Below, in pieces: positions 6,148-12,903 of a stretch of 13,281 bases of DNA. Within the stretch, counting starts at the first letter, position 1; every line of letters begins with the position of its first letter. The notes beneath the pieces were generated by a model. The model worked only from the letters and a program-made list of their open reading frames with translations, made no database searches and was not told the DNA's origin. This DNA is from Phycisphaeraceae bacterium (GTDB lineage Bacteria > Planctomycetota > Phycisphaerae > Phycisphaerales > Zrk34). The stretch covers positions 1 to 13,281 of the forward strand of contig JANQJT010000126.1 of assembly GCA_028281485.1 (NCBI GenBank), written 5' to 3'. The position numbers and the translations under genes are program-made.

Positions 6148-7749
6148 CTATCGGGCGTATTCCACGGTGCGGACCTCGCGGAGCACCGTGACCTTCACCT
6201 CGCCGGGATAGGTCATCTCTTCTTCGACGCGATTGGCGATGTCACGAGCGATCTTGTGGCTCACGCCGTCGTCGATCCGCTCGGCATCGACGATCACGCG
6301 GACCTCGCGGCCGGCCTGGATCGCGTACGCCTCGCGCACGCCTTCGAAGCCCGTGGCGATCTCCTCCAACTGACGCAACCGCTGCACGTAACGCTCCAGC
6401 GTCTCGCGCCGGGCGCCGGGCCGGGCGCCGCTGATCGCGTCGGCCGCCATCACGATGATCGTGTAGGGGCTGGTCGCCTCGATATCGCCGTGGTGACCAC
6501 CGATCGCGTTGAGCACCTCTTCCTTCTCGCCGAACTTCTTGCAGAAGTCCATGCCGATGATCGGGTGACCGCCCTCGACCTCGTGGTCCATGGCCTTGCC
6601 GATGTCGTGCAGGAAGCCGCAGCGCCGCGCGATCTCACCGTTGAGCCCAAGCTCCTCGGCGATCACCTGACACAGGTACGCGACCTCCATCGAGTGACGC
6701 AGGATGTTCTGCCCGTAGCTGGTGCGGTAGTGAAGCCGGCCCATCATCTCGGAGATCTTCGGGTTCAGCCCCTGGATCTGCGCCTCGATGCAGGCCTCCT
6801 TGCCGTATCGCACGACCTTTTCCTGGATGTCCTTTTCCGTCTGCTGGACGAGCTCCTCGATGCGCGAGGGGTGGATGCGTCCGTCGTCGATCAATCGCTG
6901 CAACGACTCCGCCGCCACCGCCCGACGGATCGGATCAAAACACGACACGACCACGACACCCGGCGTGTCATCGACGATGACGTCCACGCCCGAGGCCTGC
7001 TCGAAAGCACGGATGTTGCGGCCCTCGCGGCCAATCACGCGCCCCTTCATGTCGTCAGACGGAATGGGCACCGCCGTCACGGTCGACGCGGCCGTGTGTT
7101 CCGCGGCGTAGCGATGGATCGCCTGCAGCGTGATCTTCTGGGCCGTCTCCTTGGCCTCTTCCTCGGCCTTGGCCCGCTCGCGCTGCACGACCTGCCCGAC
7201 CTCGTGAGCCACCTCCTGCTCGATCTGTTCCAACAACATCGAGCGGGCTTCGTCTTCACTGAGCGAGGTGATCCGCAGCAGGTTCTGACGCTGCTCGTTG
7301 AGCAGCTGCTCGGCCTCTTCGCGCTGGCCGGCGATCTTGTCCTGCTGCTCCTGGATCTTCTTGGCCTGATCGTCGAGCTGGCGTTCCTTAGTCGAGAGCA
7401 CGTCGAGCTTGCGATCGAGGTTGTCCTCACGCTTGCTCAGTCGCCGCTCGGACTCCTTCAACTCGTTGCGGGTGGTGTTGGTTTCCGACTCAAACGCCTC
7501 GCGTCGCTTGAGCATCTCCTGCTGGGCCTCGAGTTCGATGTCCTTCGCTCGCGTCGCCGCGTCCCGCTCACCGTCACGCAGCAACTGCTCGGCCCGCTCC
7601 TTCGCCCGAGCCACGGTCTGACCTCCCGAAACCTTGATTAAGAAGTAAGCGCCGACTGCGCCAACGGCAGCGGCCACAACAACGCCCACGGCAAAAACAA
7701 CATTGCCCACAGCGATCGTCAGAAATATAGGGTCAATAAGCCCGGTCAT
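6148..7749 (-). CDS. rny: Ribonuclease Y
   Basis: Membrane-anchored endoribonuclease that initiates mRNA decay in bacteria lacking or supplementing RNase E. The 533 residues show the full family architecture: an N-terminal transmembrane segment (about 8-40), a long charged coiled coil (about 45-215), a KH RNA-binding domain with GRVIGREGRNIRAFEQ (236-251), and an HD metal-dependent phosphohydrolase domain. In the HD domain are His352 (RHSMEV), the His381-Asp382 pair in FLHDIGKAMDHE, the His-His of GGHHGD near 419-420 and Asp437 (MAADAIS). Length is close to the usual ~520. The start ATG at 7749 has GAGGTG 4 bases upstream and gives the expected short extracytoplasmic tip before the membrane helix. 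It is transcribed divergently from the XylR-like gene across a 660-base region and ends at a strong terminator, so it is monocistronic. The leader contains a hairpin that might serve feedback control. Confidence 0.97.
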   Translation of the reverse strand: MTGLIDPIFLTIAVGNVVFAVGVVVAAAVGAVGAYFLIKVSGGQTVARAKERAEQLLRDGERDAATRAKDIELEAQQEMLKRREAFESETNTTRNELKESERRLSKREDNLDRKLDVLSTKERQLDDQAKKIQEQQDKIAGQREEAEQLLNEQRQNLLRITSLSEDEARSMLLEQIEQEVAHEVGQVVQRERAKAEEEAKETAQKITLQAIHRYAAEHTAASTVTAVPIPSDDMKGRVIGREGRNIRAFEQASGVDVIVDDTPGVVVVSCFDPIRRAVAAESLQRLIDDGRIHPSRIEELVQQTEKDIQEKVVRYGKEACIEAQIQGLNPKISEMMGRLHYRTSYGQNILRHSMEVAYLCQVIAEELGLNGEIARRCGFLHDIGKAMDHEVEGGHPIIGMDFCKKFGEKEEVLNAIGGHHGDIEATSPYTIIVMAADAISGARPGARRETLERYVQRLRQLEEIATGFEGVREAYAIQAGREVRVIVDAERIDDGVSHKIARDIANRVEEEMTYPGEVKVTVLREVRTVEYAR

Positions 7750-7836
7750 GACGCACCTCTATATGTGCCTTGGCCGACCGAGATGACACACATCGCGCGC
7801 GGCCTGCGGCTTAAACCGGGCACGACCGCACAACGG

Positions 7837-7860
7837 CCGACGCGCGTTTCAACGCGTCGG
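7837..7860 (-). other. Hairpin in probable rny leader
   Basis: CCGACGCG at 7837-7844 and CGCGTCGG at 7853-7860 form a perfect 8-bp inverted repeat with an 8-base loop. It lies about 90 bases upstream of the rny start, so it would fall in the 5' untranslated leader if the promoter is farther right. No T tract follows, which argues against a terminator. Confidence 0.5.
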
Positions 7861-8062
7861 GAGGCGTGAACTGTGTACGCAATCAGAAGCGGAGACGGAT
7901 TGAACCGCGTTGGACGTACTGGGAACCAGCAATGCTACAACCGGGGCCTGGCAACAATCGATCGCTTAGCAGATTAGATCCACACGAACCTCAGACCCGA
8001 TTCCAGTGAGTACGAAAAACGTCGGCTGCAAACAATAAACGGTTAGCAAATATCAATCTATC

Positions 8063-8182
8063 CGCCCTGACGCGTCAGGGCGTCCCGATCCACATCGGGA
8101 CTGAACGGTTCACGCCAGCCCATTGTCAGGCGTGCCGAATTCTCCAAGCCGCAGACCGCCATCGGCTGCGCCAAAAAGCGCA
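8063..8182. repeat. Cluster of four consecutive inverted repeats (REP-like or structured RNA)
   Basis: In order: a perfect 20-base palindrome at 8063-8082 (arms CGCCCTGACG / CGTCAGGGCG); immediately abutting, a 7-bp stem with 4-base loop at 8083-8100 (TCCCGAT / ATCGGGA); a 6-bp stem at 8111-8134 (CACGCC / GGCGTG); and a 5-bp stem at 8167-8182 (TGCGC / GCGCA). The strand of any RNA is unknown. The first two could be an intergenic REP-type element. The array could also be a small structured RNA or a leader of the downstream regulator gene. Confidence 0.5.
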
Positions 8183-8411
8183 AATCCTGATGCGACGGGT
8201 GCTTACTTCCTTTAATCTAGTTCTATTCATCGCTTAGGTCAAGATAATCGCTACAGCGAAATCCAACACGAACTTCTACCGGAAAAGAACCCGTGTTTTT
8301 CGCTAAATACGACTGGTATAAAGCTAGCGTTGTGTTTAGGATACTGCCTCTTTCCTGCTTCCATTCGGATCAGCGGGGTCGGAACCGATCAATGTACAGG
8401 GGTTATGTGCC

Positions 8412-9563
8412 ATGTCCGGGCAAAAACGCATCGCCGTGATGCTAGCGACGGCGAAGACTAAAGATCGTCGGCTTGTCAGGGGTATCCTCAAGTTCTCGCA
8501 CCACAAGGATGATTGGGAATTACACCCGTTTTATCGTCCGCTGGATGGTGAGTTTCCTCTCGACATGCTCAAGCAGTTCGATGGAATCATCGCTCGCATC
8601 GATCATCCCGAGATCGAACGCAGAGTCTCATCGATGGATATCCCCACGATAAGGGTGTCTGCATTCAACGAAACCGGCCTGCTCCCCACCGTGATGGCGG
8701 ATTACCGTGCCGCGGGCCATCACGCCGCCGAGCACCTGATCGAGATCGGGCTCAAGCAGTTCGCGTTCTACATGAAGCAGCCACGCTACTCGGGCCGGCT
8801 GTGCCGTGAGGGATTTGCCGATGCGCTGGGCCGTCACGCCCTGAGCTGCCACTTCCCCCCCCACAACCTGCTTACCGATCAGAACGATCCGTTTGAAGAA
8901 GTCTCCGATGCGCTGGTGCGATGGGTCGATTCCCTGCCCAAGCCGGTCGGCATCTTCTGTTCCTGTGACAACGATGGCCGCACGATCCTGCAGGTCTGTG
9001 ACCGCCTGGGCATCAACGGCACCGACCAGGTGGCCGTGATCGCCGTCAACAACGACGACATGATCTGTGAGCTGTGTCAGCCCAAGCTGTCCAGCGTGGA
9101 CCTGCTGCACGAAAACGTCGGCTACAGCGCCGCCGAGCTGCTCGATGGCGTGCTCGATGGCCAACAGCCCGACGAGCAGACGACCTGGATCGAACCCGGC
9201 GCCGTCGTCTCACGCAGCAGCACCAGCATGCTGGCGATCAGCGATCCGATCGTGCGTCGATCCCTGCTGTTCATCCGCAACAACATCGAAAAAGGCATCA
9301 GCGTGGAGGACGTGATCCAACACGTCGACGTCAGCCGCGCCACGCTCGATCGGCGTTTCAACGCCGCGCTGGGCCACACCGTCGCCCACGCGATCCGCCA
9401 GTCGCGCATCCGACGCGCCAAGGACCTGCTGGCCAAGACCGACATGGCGTTGCCCGACATCGCCGTGCGCACCGGCTTTCGGTATCAGCCGCGCCTGTCC
9501 ACCGCCTTCAAGGAAGCGACCGGCCAGACCCCGCGCGAATACCGCCAGTGCCGGCGCACGTGA
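8412..9563 (+). CDS. XylR-type transcriptional regulator (sugar-binding-like domain plus AraC HTH)
   Basis: 383-residue cytoplasmic DNA-binding regulator, close in size to E. coli XylR (~390). The N-terminal ~270 residues form a periplasmic-binding-protein/LacI-like sensor without an N-terminal LacI helix-turn-helix. Typical segments are RRLVRGILKF, FDGIIARI, GHHAAEHLIEIGLKQFAFY, CDNDGRTILQVCDRLGI and AVNNDDMICELCQPKLSSVD. The C-terminal ~105 residues are an AraC/XylS domain with two helix-turn-helix units (about 296-316 and 346-367) and the ending FKEATGQTPREYR. A carbohydrate is the likely effector by family, but no sugar genes are nearby, so its regulon is elsewhere. It is the only plus-strand gene in the window and converges on rpoN with 30 bases between stops. 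The ribosome site is modest (AGGGG 9 bases before the ATG). The subfamily fit is strong. The specific ligand cannot be told. Confidence 0.93.
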   Translation: MSGQKRIAVMLATAKTKDRRLVRGILKFSHHKDDWELHPFYRPLDGEFPLDMLKQFDGIIARIDHPEIERRVSSMDIPTIRVSAFNETGLLPTVMADYRAAGHHAAEHLIEIGLKQFAFYMKQPRYSGRLCREGFADALGRHALSCHFPPHNLLTDQNDPFEEVSDALVRWVDSLPKPVGIFCSCDNDGRTILQVCDRLGINGTDQVAVIAVNNDDMICELCQPKLSSVDLLHENVGYSAAELLDGVLDGQQPDEQTTWIEPGAVVSRSSTSMLAISDPIVRRSLLFIRNNIEKGISVEDVIQHVDVSRATLDRRFNAALGHTVAHAIRQSRIRRAKDLLAKTDMALPDIAVRTGFRYQPRLSTAFKEATGQTPREYRQCRRT

Positions 9564-9593
9564 TGCTCACATTCAATAATTGAAACCGGGGGG

Positions 9594-11132
9594 TCAATCG
9601 AACTGCTTGCGCCGGCGTGCGGGGGGGATGTTCAGCTGCTGGCGATACTTCGCCACCGTCCGCCGGGCGATCTCGATGCCCTCGGCCTTGAGCTGTTCGA
9701 CCAGGGCGTCGTCGCTGAACGGCTTGGCCTTGTCTTCCTTGTCGATGATCTCTTTGAGCTTGGCCTGCACCGCCGCCCAGCTCATCTCCTGGCCGTCGTT
9801 CGACTCGGTCCCGCCTGAGAAGAACATGCGCAGCGGGTAGATGCCGCGCGGCGTCTGCATGTACTTCTCGCTCACCGCCCGGCTCACCGTGCCCACGTGG
9901 ATGCCGAGCTGGTCGGCCACCTGGATCATCGGCAGGGGCCTCAGGTGCTGCTCGCCGTGGTCGAAGAACTCGCGTTGCGCGTCCAGCACGACGTTCACCA
10001 CGCGCAGCAGCGTGTTGTTGCGCTGCTCGATCGAGTCGATCAGCCAGCGGGCGTTCTGCATGTTGCGTGCGAGGAACTCGCGCGTGTCCTTGTCCTGGCC
10101 GCGATCCTTGGTCATCTGGCGGTAGTGCGGGTTGATGCGCAGTGACGTCTGCCGACCGCGGTTCATCCCCGCCACGTACACGTCGTTGACCGGGTCGTAC
10201 TCGATCGTCACGTCGGGCACGATGACCTGTGTGGTATCCGGCGCGATGCGCCTGCCCGGGCGCGGGTCCAGCCGACGCATGCGACGCAGCGCCGTGTTGA
10301 TCTGGTCCATCGTCCAGCCCGTCTGCCGCGCGATCTTCGGCAGGCGGTTCATCTCGATGTCCTTCAGATGCTCGGCCACCAACTGCCGCGCCACGCGCAG
10401 CTCGGACTGATCGTCATCCTCAACGTCCGGATCGTCGTCGGCGAGCAACGCATCGATCTGCAGCAGCAAACACTCCTGCAGGTCACGCGCACCGATGCCC
10501 GCGGGCTCCAGCGCGTGTTGCAGGTGATCCAACACCACTTCCAAATCAACCAGCTCAACGCCCGCGGGCGCCTGGCCGAGCACGTCGAGCATGGGCGTGC
10601 GGATGTAGCCGTCGTCATCAACGAACGTGATCAAGTGACTGCCCGCTTCGTGCAGCTTCTCGTCGAGATCCACGAAACGCCACTGGTCCGCCAACTGGTC
10701 GGTCAGCGGCAGCGAGCGCGAGGCGGTGTTAGCCATCGCGTCCATCTTCGCGTCGCGGTCGCCGGCCTGGACGCGCTGGGCGGGCTTGTAATCAGCCGAC
10801 TCGTTGATGTTCGCCTGCCACGACTCGCCCACCGATTCGCTCAAGTCAGCCAGTCGGCCGAAATCGTCACTGGTGGACTCGCCCGCCTCCGAATCGTGCG
10901 CGATGATGGGCCGCTCGGATTCGTCGACATTCGCCTGCCCGTTGTCCGGCTGGGACTCGGGCTTGGCCAGCCGCTCGCGCATCTCGAGCACCGGATTCTC
11001 CTCCAGTTCCTGCTCGATCCGCTCTTCCAGGGCCATGGACGCCAACTGGAGAATCTCCATCGACTGGATCATGCGCGGCGACAGCTTCATCCGCTGATCC
11101 ATCCGCATGTATTGGCCGGCGTCGATTCTCAT
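9594..11132 (-). CDS. rpoN: RNA polymerase sigma-54 factor RpoN
   Basis: Alternative sigma factor that recognises -24/-12 promoters and needs AAA+ enhancer-binding activators. At 512 residues it has region I (about 9-50: RMDQRMKLSPRMIQ, SMEILQLASMALEERIEQEL, ENPVLE), an acidic region II, and the core-binding region III with LEPAGIGARDLQECLLLQ, interrupted by the acidic insert LADDDPDVEDDD. A helix-turn-helix lies at about 405-424 (VADQLGIHVGTVSRAVSEKY) and the diagnostic RpoN box ARRTVAKYR at 489-497, ending QLNIPPARRRKQFD. The ATG at 11132 has no strong Shine-Dalgarno sequence. A start at the internal Met9 is possible and keeps region I intact. It follows recR by ~195 bases and a probable terminator, so it likely has its own promoter. 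The hpf/raiA and PTS genes commonly downstream of rpoN in proteobacteria are absent. Confidence 0.97.
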   Translation of the reverse strand: MRIDAGQYMRMDQRMKLSPRMIQSMEILQLASMALEERIEQELEENPVLEMRERLAKPESQPDNGQANVDESERPIIAHDSEAGESTSDDFGRLADLSESVGESWQANINESADYKPAQRVQAGDRDAKMDAMANTASRSLPLTDQLADQWRFVDLDEKLHEAGSHLITFVDDDGYIRTPMLDVLGQAPAGVELVDLEVVLDHLQHALEPAGIGARDLQECLLLQIDALLADDDPDVEDDDQSELRVARQLVAEHLKDIEMNRLPKIARQTGWTMDQINTALRRMRRLDPRPGRRIAPDTTQVIVPDVTIEYDPVNDVYVAGMNRGRQTSLRINPHYRQMTKDRGQDKDTREFLARNMQNARWLIDSIEQRNNTLLRVVNVVLDAQREFFDHGEQHLRPLPMIQVADQLGIHVGTVSRAVSEKYMQTPRGIYPLRMFFSGGTESNDGQEMSWAAVQAKLKEIIDKEDKAKPFSDDALVEQLKAEGIEIARRTVAKYRQQLNIPPARRRKQFD

Positions 11133-11172
11133 AACAAACGAGGTCTCTTTTTCGGGATGAAATCGGCTTTAC

Positions 11173-11210
11173 GGGCGATTCCCTGCTGTTCGTGTCAAAG
11201 CATATCGCCC
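11173..11210 (-). other. Inverted repeat in rpoN upstream region
   Basis: GGGCGAT (11173-11179) and ATCGCCC (11204-11210) are perfect 7-base arms separated by 24 bases, about 40 bases upstream of the rpoN start. The loop contains TTGACA on the minus strand, but no matching -10 is positioned after it. It could be an operator or a leader stem-loop. Confidence 0.35.
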
Positions 11211-11238
11211 CGTGCCATAAAAACAACAACATGCGCCG

Positions 11239-11266
11239 AAAAATGGCAAGGAATTTGCTTGCATTC
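11239..11266 (-). terminator. Probable terminator of the dnaX(C-term)-ybaB-recR transcript
   Basis: On the minus strand, AATGCAAG pairs with CTTGCCATT with one bulged C (loop of seven), directly followed by further T residues (TTTTT across 11239-11243). It lies roughly 60 bases past the recR stop. An outer pair of arms, GCCGAAAA at 11235-11242 and TTTTCGGC at 11282-11289, could form a competing longer structure. Confidence 0.45.
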
Positions 11267-11326
11267 ATAGAGATATCGGCGTTTTCGGCATCACAATCCG
11301 CATAAAACGACCGAACGGGGAAAAGT

Positions 11327-11956
11327 TCACATCGATTGACGGGACTGGATGGCGTCCGAGAGGACGGCTTTGTTGGCGTATTCCAGCTGCGTGCCCGCCG
11401 GTAGCCCGCGAGCCAGGCGAGACACCCGTACATTGGGGACCTCGCCGAGGCGCTGACCGATGTGCAGCGCGGTCCCGTCGCCTTCGAGGTTGGGATTGGT
11501 GCCGAGGATCACCTCGACGTCCCCGGTTTTTGACAGCTCGGCTACGCGCTCGATCAGGGGGCCGATCGTCAGGTCGCCGGGCCCGACGCCTTCCAGCGGC
11601 GCGATGTGACCCAGCAGCACGTGGTAGACGCCGTCGTAGCTGTGGGTCTGTTCGAGGATGATCACGTCCTTGGGCTGCTCGACGACCAGCAGCTTGCGAC
11701 CGTCCCGTCGTCCCGCGTCGGCCGCGGCGCAGATCGGACACGGGTCGGCCTCGGTCAAGTTGAAACAGCGCGAGCAATGCCGCACCGAGGTCTTCACGTC
11801 GTCGATCGCGCGGGCGAGCTGACGCGCCTGATCCTCGGGCGTCTTGAGCACGTGAAACGCCAACCGCTCGGCCGTGCGTCGGCCGATGCCCGGCAGGCGC
11901 GCGAACTCGTCGATCAGACGATTCATGCTCTCGGTATAGGCCGCCTTGTCTGTCAT
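11327..11956 (-). CDS. recR: Recombination mediator protein RecR
   Basis: Acts with RecO (and RecF) to load RecA on SSB-coated single-stranded DNA at gaps during recombinational repair. The 209-residue protein, near the family's ~200, has all expected parts: an N-terminal helix-hairpin-helix (RLPGIGRRTAERLAFH, from residue 20), a Cys4 zinc motif (Cys61, Cys64, Cys73, Cys76 in HCSRCFNLTEADPCPIC), and a Toprim domain from about 88 (KLLVVEQPKDVIILEQ, then VLLGHIAPLEGVGP and LGTNPNLEGDGTA). The tail contains SRLARGLPAGTQLEYAN, equivalent to the conserved SRIAHGVPVGGELE of E. coli RecR. I chose the ATG at 11956, one base after the ybaB stop, instead of the longer frame to 12004, which would overlap ybaB. 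The tight spacing to ybaB shows translational coupling within the dnaX-ybaB-recR operon. Confidence 0.97.
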   Translation of the reverse strand: MTDKAAYTESMNRLIDEFARLPGIGRRTAERLAFHVLKTPEDQARQLARAIDDVKTSVRHCSRCFNLTEADPCPICAAADAGRRDGRKLLVVEQPKDVIILEQTHSYDGVYHVLLGHIAPLEGVGPGDLTIGPLIERVAELSKTGDVEVILGTNPNLEGDGTALHIGQRLGEVPNVRVSRLARGLPAGTQLEYANKAVLSDAIQSRQSM

Positions 11957-11957
11957 C

Positions 11958-12308
11958 TCACGAGCCGCCCAGCATCTGGTCCATACCCGGCAGGTCCAAC
12001 CCACCGGTGATCTTCTGTGTTTCTTCGAGCACGACCTGTTGCACCTTCTCCATGCCGTCGTTGAAAGCCGCGGCGATCAGGTCCTCGGCCATGTCCTTGT
12101 CGTCACCGATCAAACCCGCAAACAGCGCCGGATCGGTCTCGATGCGCAGGCATCGGCCCTTGCCATTGAGCGTGACGCGCACCGCCCCGCCGCCCGACTC
12201 GCCGGTCACCGTGCGTCGTTCCAGCTCGGCCTGCATCTCGGCGGCACGCTCCTTGGCCTCGCCCGCCATCTTCATGATCTTGCCGATGTCCTTCAGATTG
12301 CCAAACAC
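11958..12308 (-). CDS. ybaB: YbaB/EbfC family nucleoid-associated protein
   Basis: Small DNA-binding dimer that coats the nucleoid. The 116 residues match the family in length and pattern: MFGNLKDIGKIMKMAGEAKERAAEMQAEL (quoted in part: FGNLKDIGKIMKMA) as the N-terminal helix, the ESGGGAVRVTLNGKG beta segment, and the C-terminal DLIAAAFNDGMEKVQQV helix with a Gly/Met-rich tail ending PGMDQMLGGS. The start is a GTG at 12308, one base after the stop of the DnaX C-terminal gene, with GAGGAAG about 6 bases upstream. It sits between that gene and recR exactly as in the conserved operon, strong support for the identity of both neighbours. Confidence 0.95.
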   Translation of the reverse strand: MFGNLKDIGKIMKMAGEAKERAAEMQAELERRTVTGESGGGAVRVTLNGKGRCLRIETDPALFAGLIGDDKDMAEDLIAAAFNDGMEKVQQVVLEETQKITGGLDLPGMDQMLGGS

Positions 12309-12309
12309 G

Positions 12310-12891
12310 TCACGCTTCCTCTCGTGGTTCGCTGGGTTGTTCGTCTCGCACGTCCACCACGCGCCCGTCGAACAGGTCCGCCACCTGGCGCACCAGCGGC
12401 AGGTTCATCGCCTCGTTGCGCTGCTCAGCGGTCAGGCGCTGCGCATCGGTGGTTCGGCTGGCGCGCGACTGCTCGGCTGAATCGTCCAGCGGCGGCTCCA
12501 CCGCCACCTTCACCGCCGCCGTCGACATCTTCGACAGCAGGTCCGCCAAACCGTCCCGTTGACCGTTGATGAAACCGAGTAGCGCCCCCTGGCCGTCCTT
12601 TAAGCGGAACCGCATCGTGTAGTCGGCGTAGCGCAAGAACTCCAGGTGCGTCATCCACTGGTACCGCGCGTCTCGGCCGTGCGCCGCCAGCGCCGTGCGC
12701 CACAACTCCGGGCCCGGTTCGATCGGATCAACGCGTTGCGCGGGAGGTTCAGGAGCGGATTCTTGTGTTTCGGTTTGCCGGGCAGGGGCGGGGGGCGAAG
12801 GATCGGGACGATCAGCGGGAGGCGCTACTTTTTTTTTTAGCTGACCGGTCTTGCGGGCCTCTTCTAGGCTTAGGTACTTTCCTCGGGCCAT
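12310..12891 (-). CDS. DnaX C-terminal (tau-specific) domain protein lacking the ATPase, with foreign-looking N-terminus
   Basis: 193-residue product. Residues from about 63 to the end (ELWRTALAAHG, then FLRYADYTMRFRL, and finally LVRQVADLFDGRVVDVRDEQ) match the C-terminal domain of DnaX, the clamp-loader tau subunit. A Pro/Ala-rich linker at about 22-62 is like the one that normally follows domain III. Position immediately before ybaB and recR supports dnaX. All AAA+ motifs (Walker A, zinc cluster, SRC) are absent. Instead the protein begins MARGKYLSLEEARKTGQLKKK, a start unlike DnaX, with a good ribosome site (AGAGGG, 8 bases before the ATG) at the edge of AT-rich DNA. Its first ~20 codons use CTA three times, unlike the GC-rich rest. 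The splice coincides with an A10 run. It is a decayed or rearranged dnaX, or an assembly chimera. If real, it could not load clamps by itself and another dnaX would be needed. Confidence 0.75.
   Translation of the reverse strand: MARGKYLSLEEARKTGQLKKKVAPPADRPDPSPPAPARQTETQESAPEPPAQRVDPIEPGPELWRTALAAHGRDARYQWMTHLEFLRYADYTMRFRLKDGQGALLGFINGQRDGLADLLSKMSTAAVKVAVEPPLDDSAEQSRASRTTDAQRLTAEQRNEAMNLPLVRQVADLFDGRVVDVRDEQPSEPREEA
12829..12838 (-). promoter_or_regulatory. A10 slippery tract in dnaX-derived gene
   Basis: On the coding strand, CTA-AAA-AAA-AAA-GTA contains ten consecutive A residues. One frame shift reaches TAG at once. The other reads AGT AGC GCC TCC CGC and then TGA. dnaX genes of E. 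coli (A AAA AAG) and Thermus (A9) use such tracts, by ribosomal or transcriptional slippage, to make the short gamma form just before the tau-specific part. The tract here sits at the equivalent place, at the start of the linker. Confidence 0.6.
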
Positions 12892-12903
12892 TACAAAATC
12901 CCT

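Larger units (their letters stand above)
7750..8411. other. Divergent intergenic region between rny and XylR-like gene
   Basis: About 660 bases with no credible gene and lower GC than its flanks. It contains a hairpin at 7837-7860 and a cluster of four adjacent hairpins at 8063-8182 (both listed separately). Near 8301-8329 CGCTA and TAGCG arms flank a TATAAA. It must hold the promoters of rny (leftward) and of the regulator (rightward). I see no tRNA and no recognisable known riboswitch. Confidence 0.5.

Noticed and set aside
6256..7641. Plus-strand open frame of 461 codons opposite rny
   Set aside because: It lies entirely within rny, which shows all RNase Y motifs. The antisense product (many Leu/His/Asp) has no recognisable fold.
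8294..8322. Possible sigma-70 promoter for the XylR-like gene with TATAAA at 8317-8322
   Set aside because: The -10 is attractive, but the hexamer 17 bases upstream (TGTTTT) is a poor -35. The flanking CGCTA/TAGCG arms are short. Not enough to call.
9572..9584. AT-rich palindrome (TTCAAT / ATTGAA) between the convergent regulator and rpoN stops, possible bidirectional terminator
   Set aside because: The stem would be weak and have only a one-base centre, with no T tract on either side.
11203..11219. Possible sigma-54 promoter upstream of rpoN (TGGCACG on the minus strand)
   Set aside because: The -24-like element is good, but the next GC is three bases too far away for the -12 element, and sigma-54 promoters need exact spacing.
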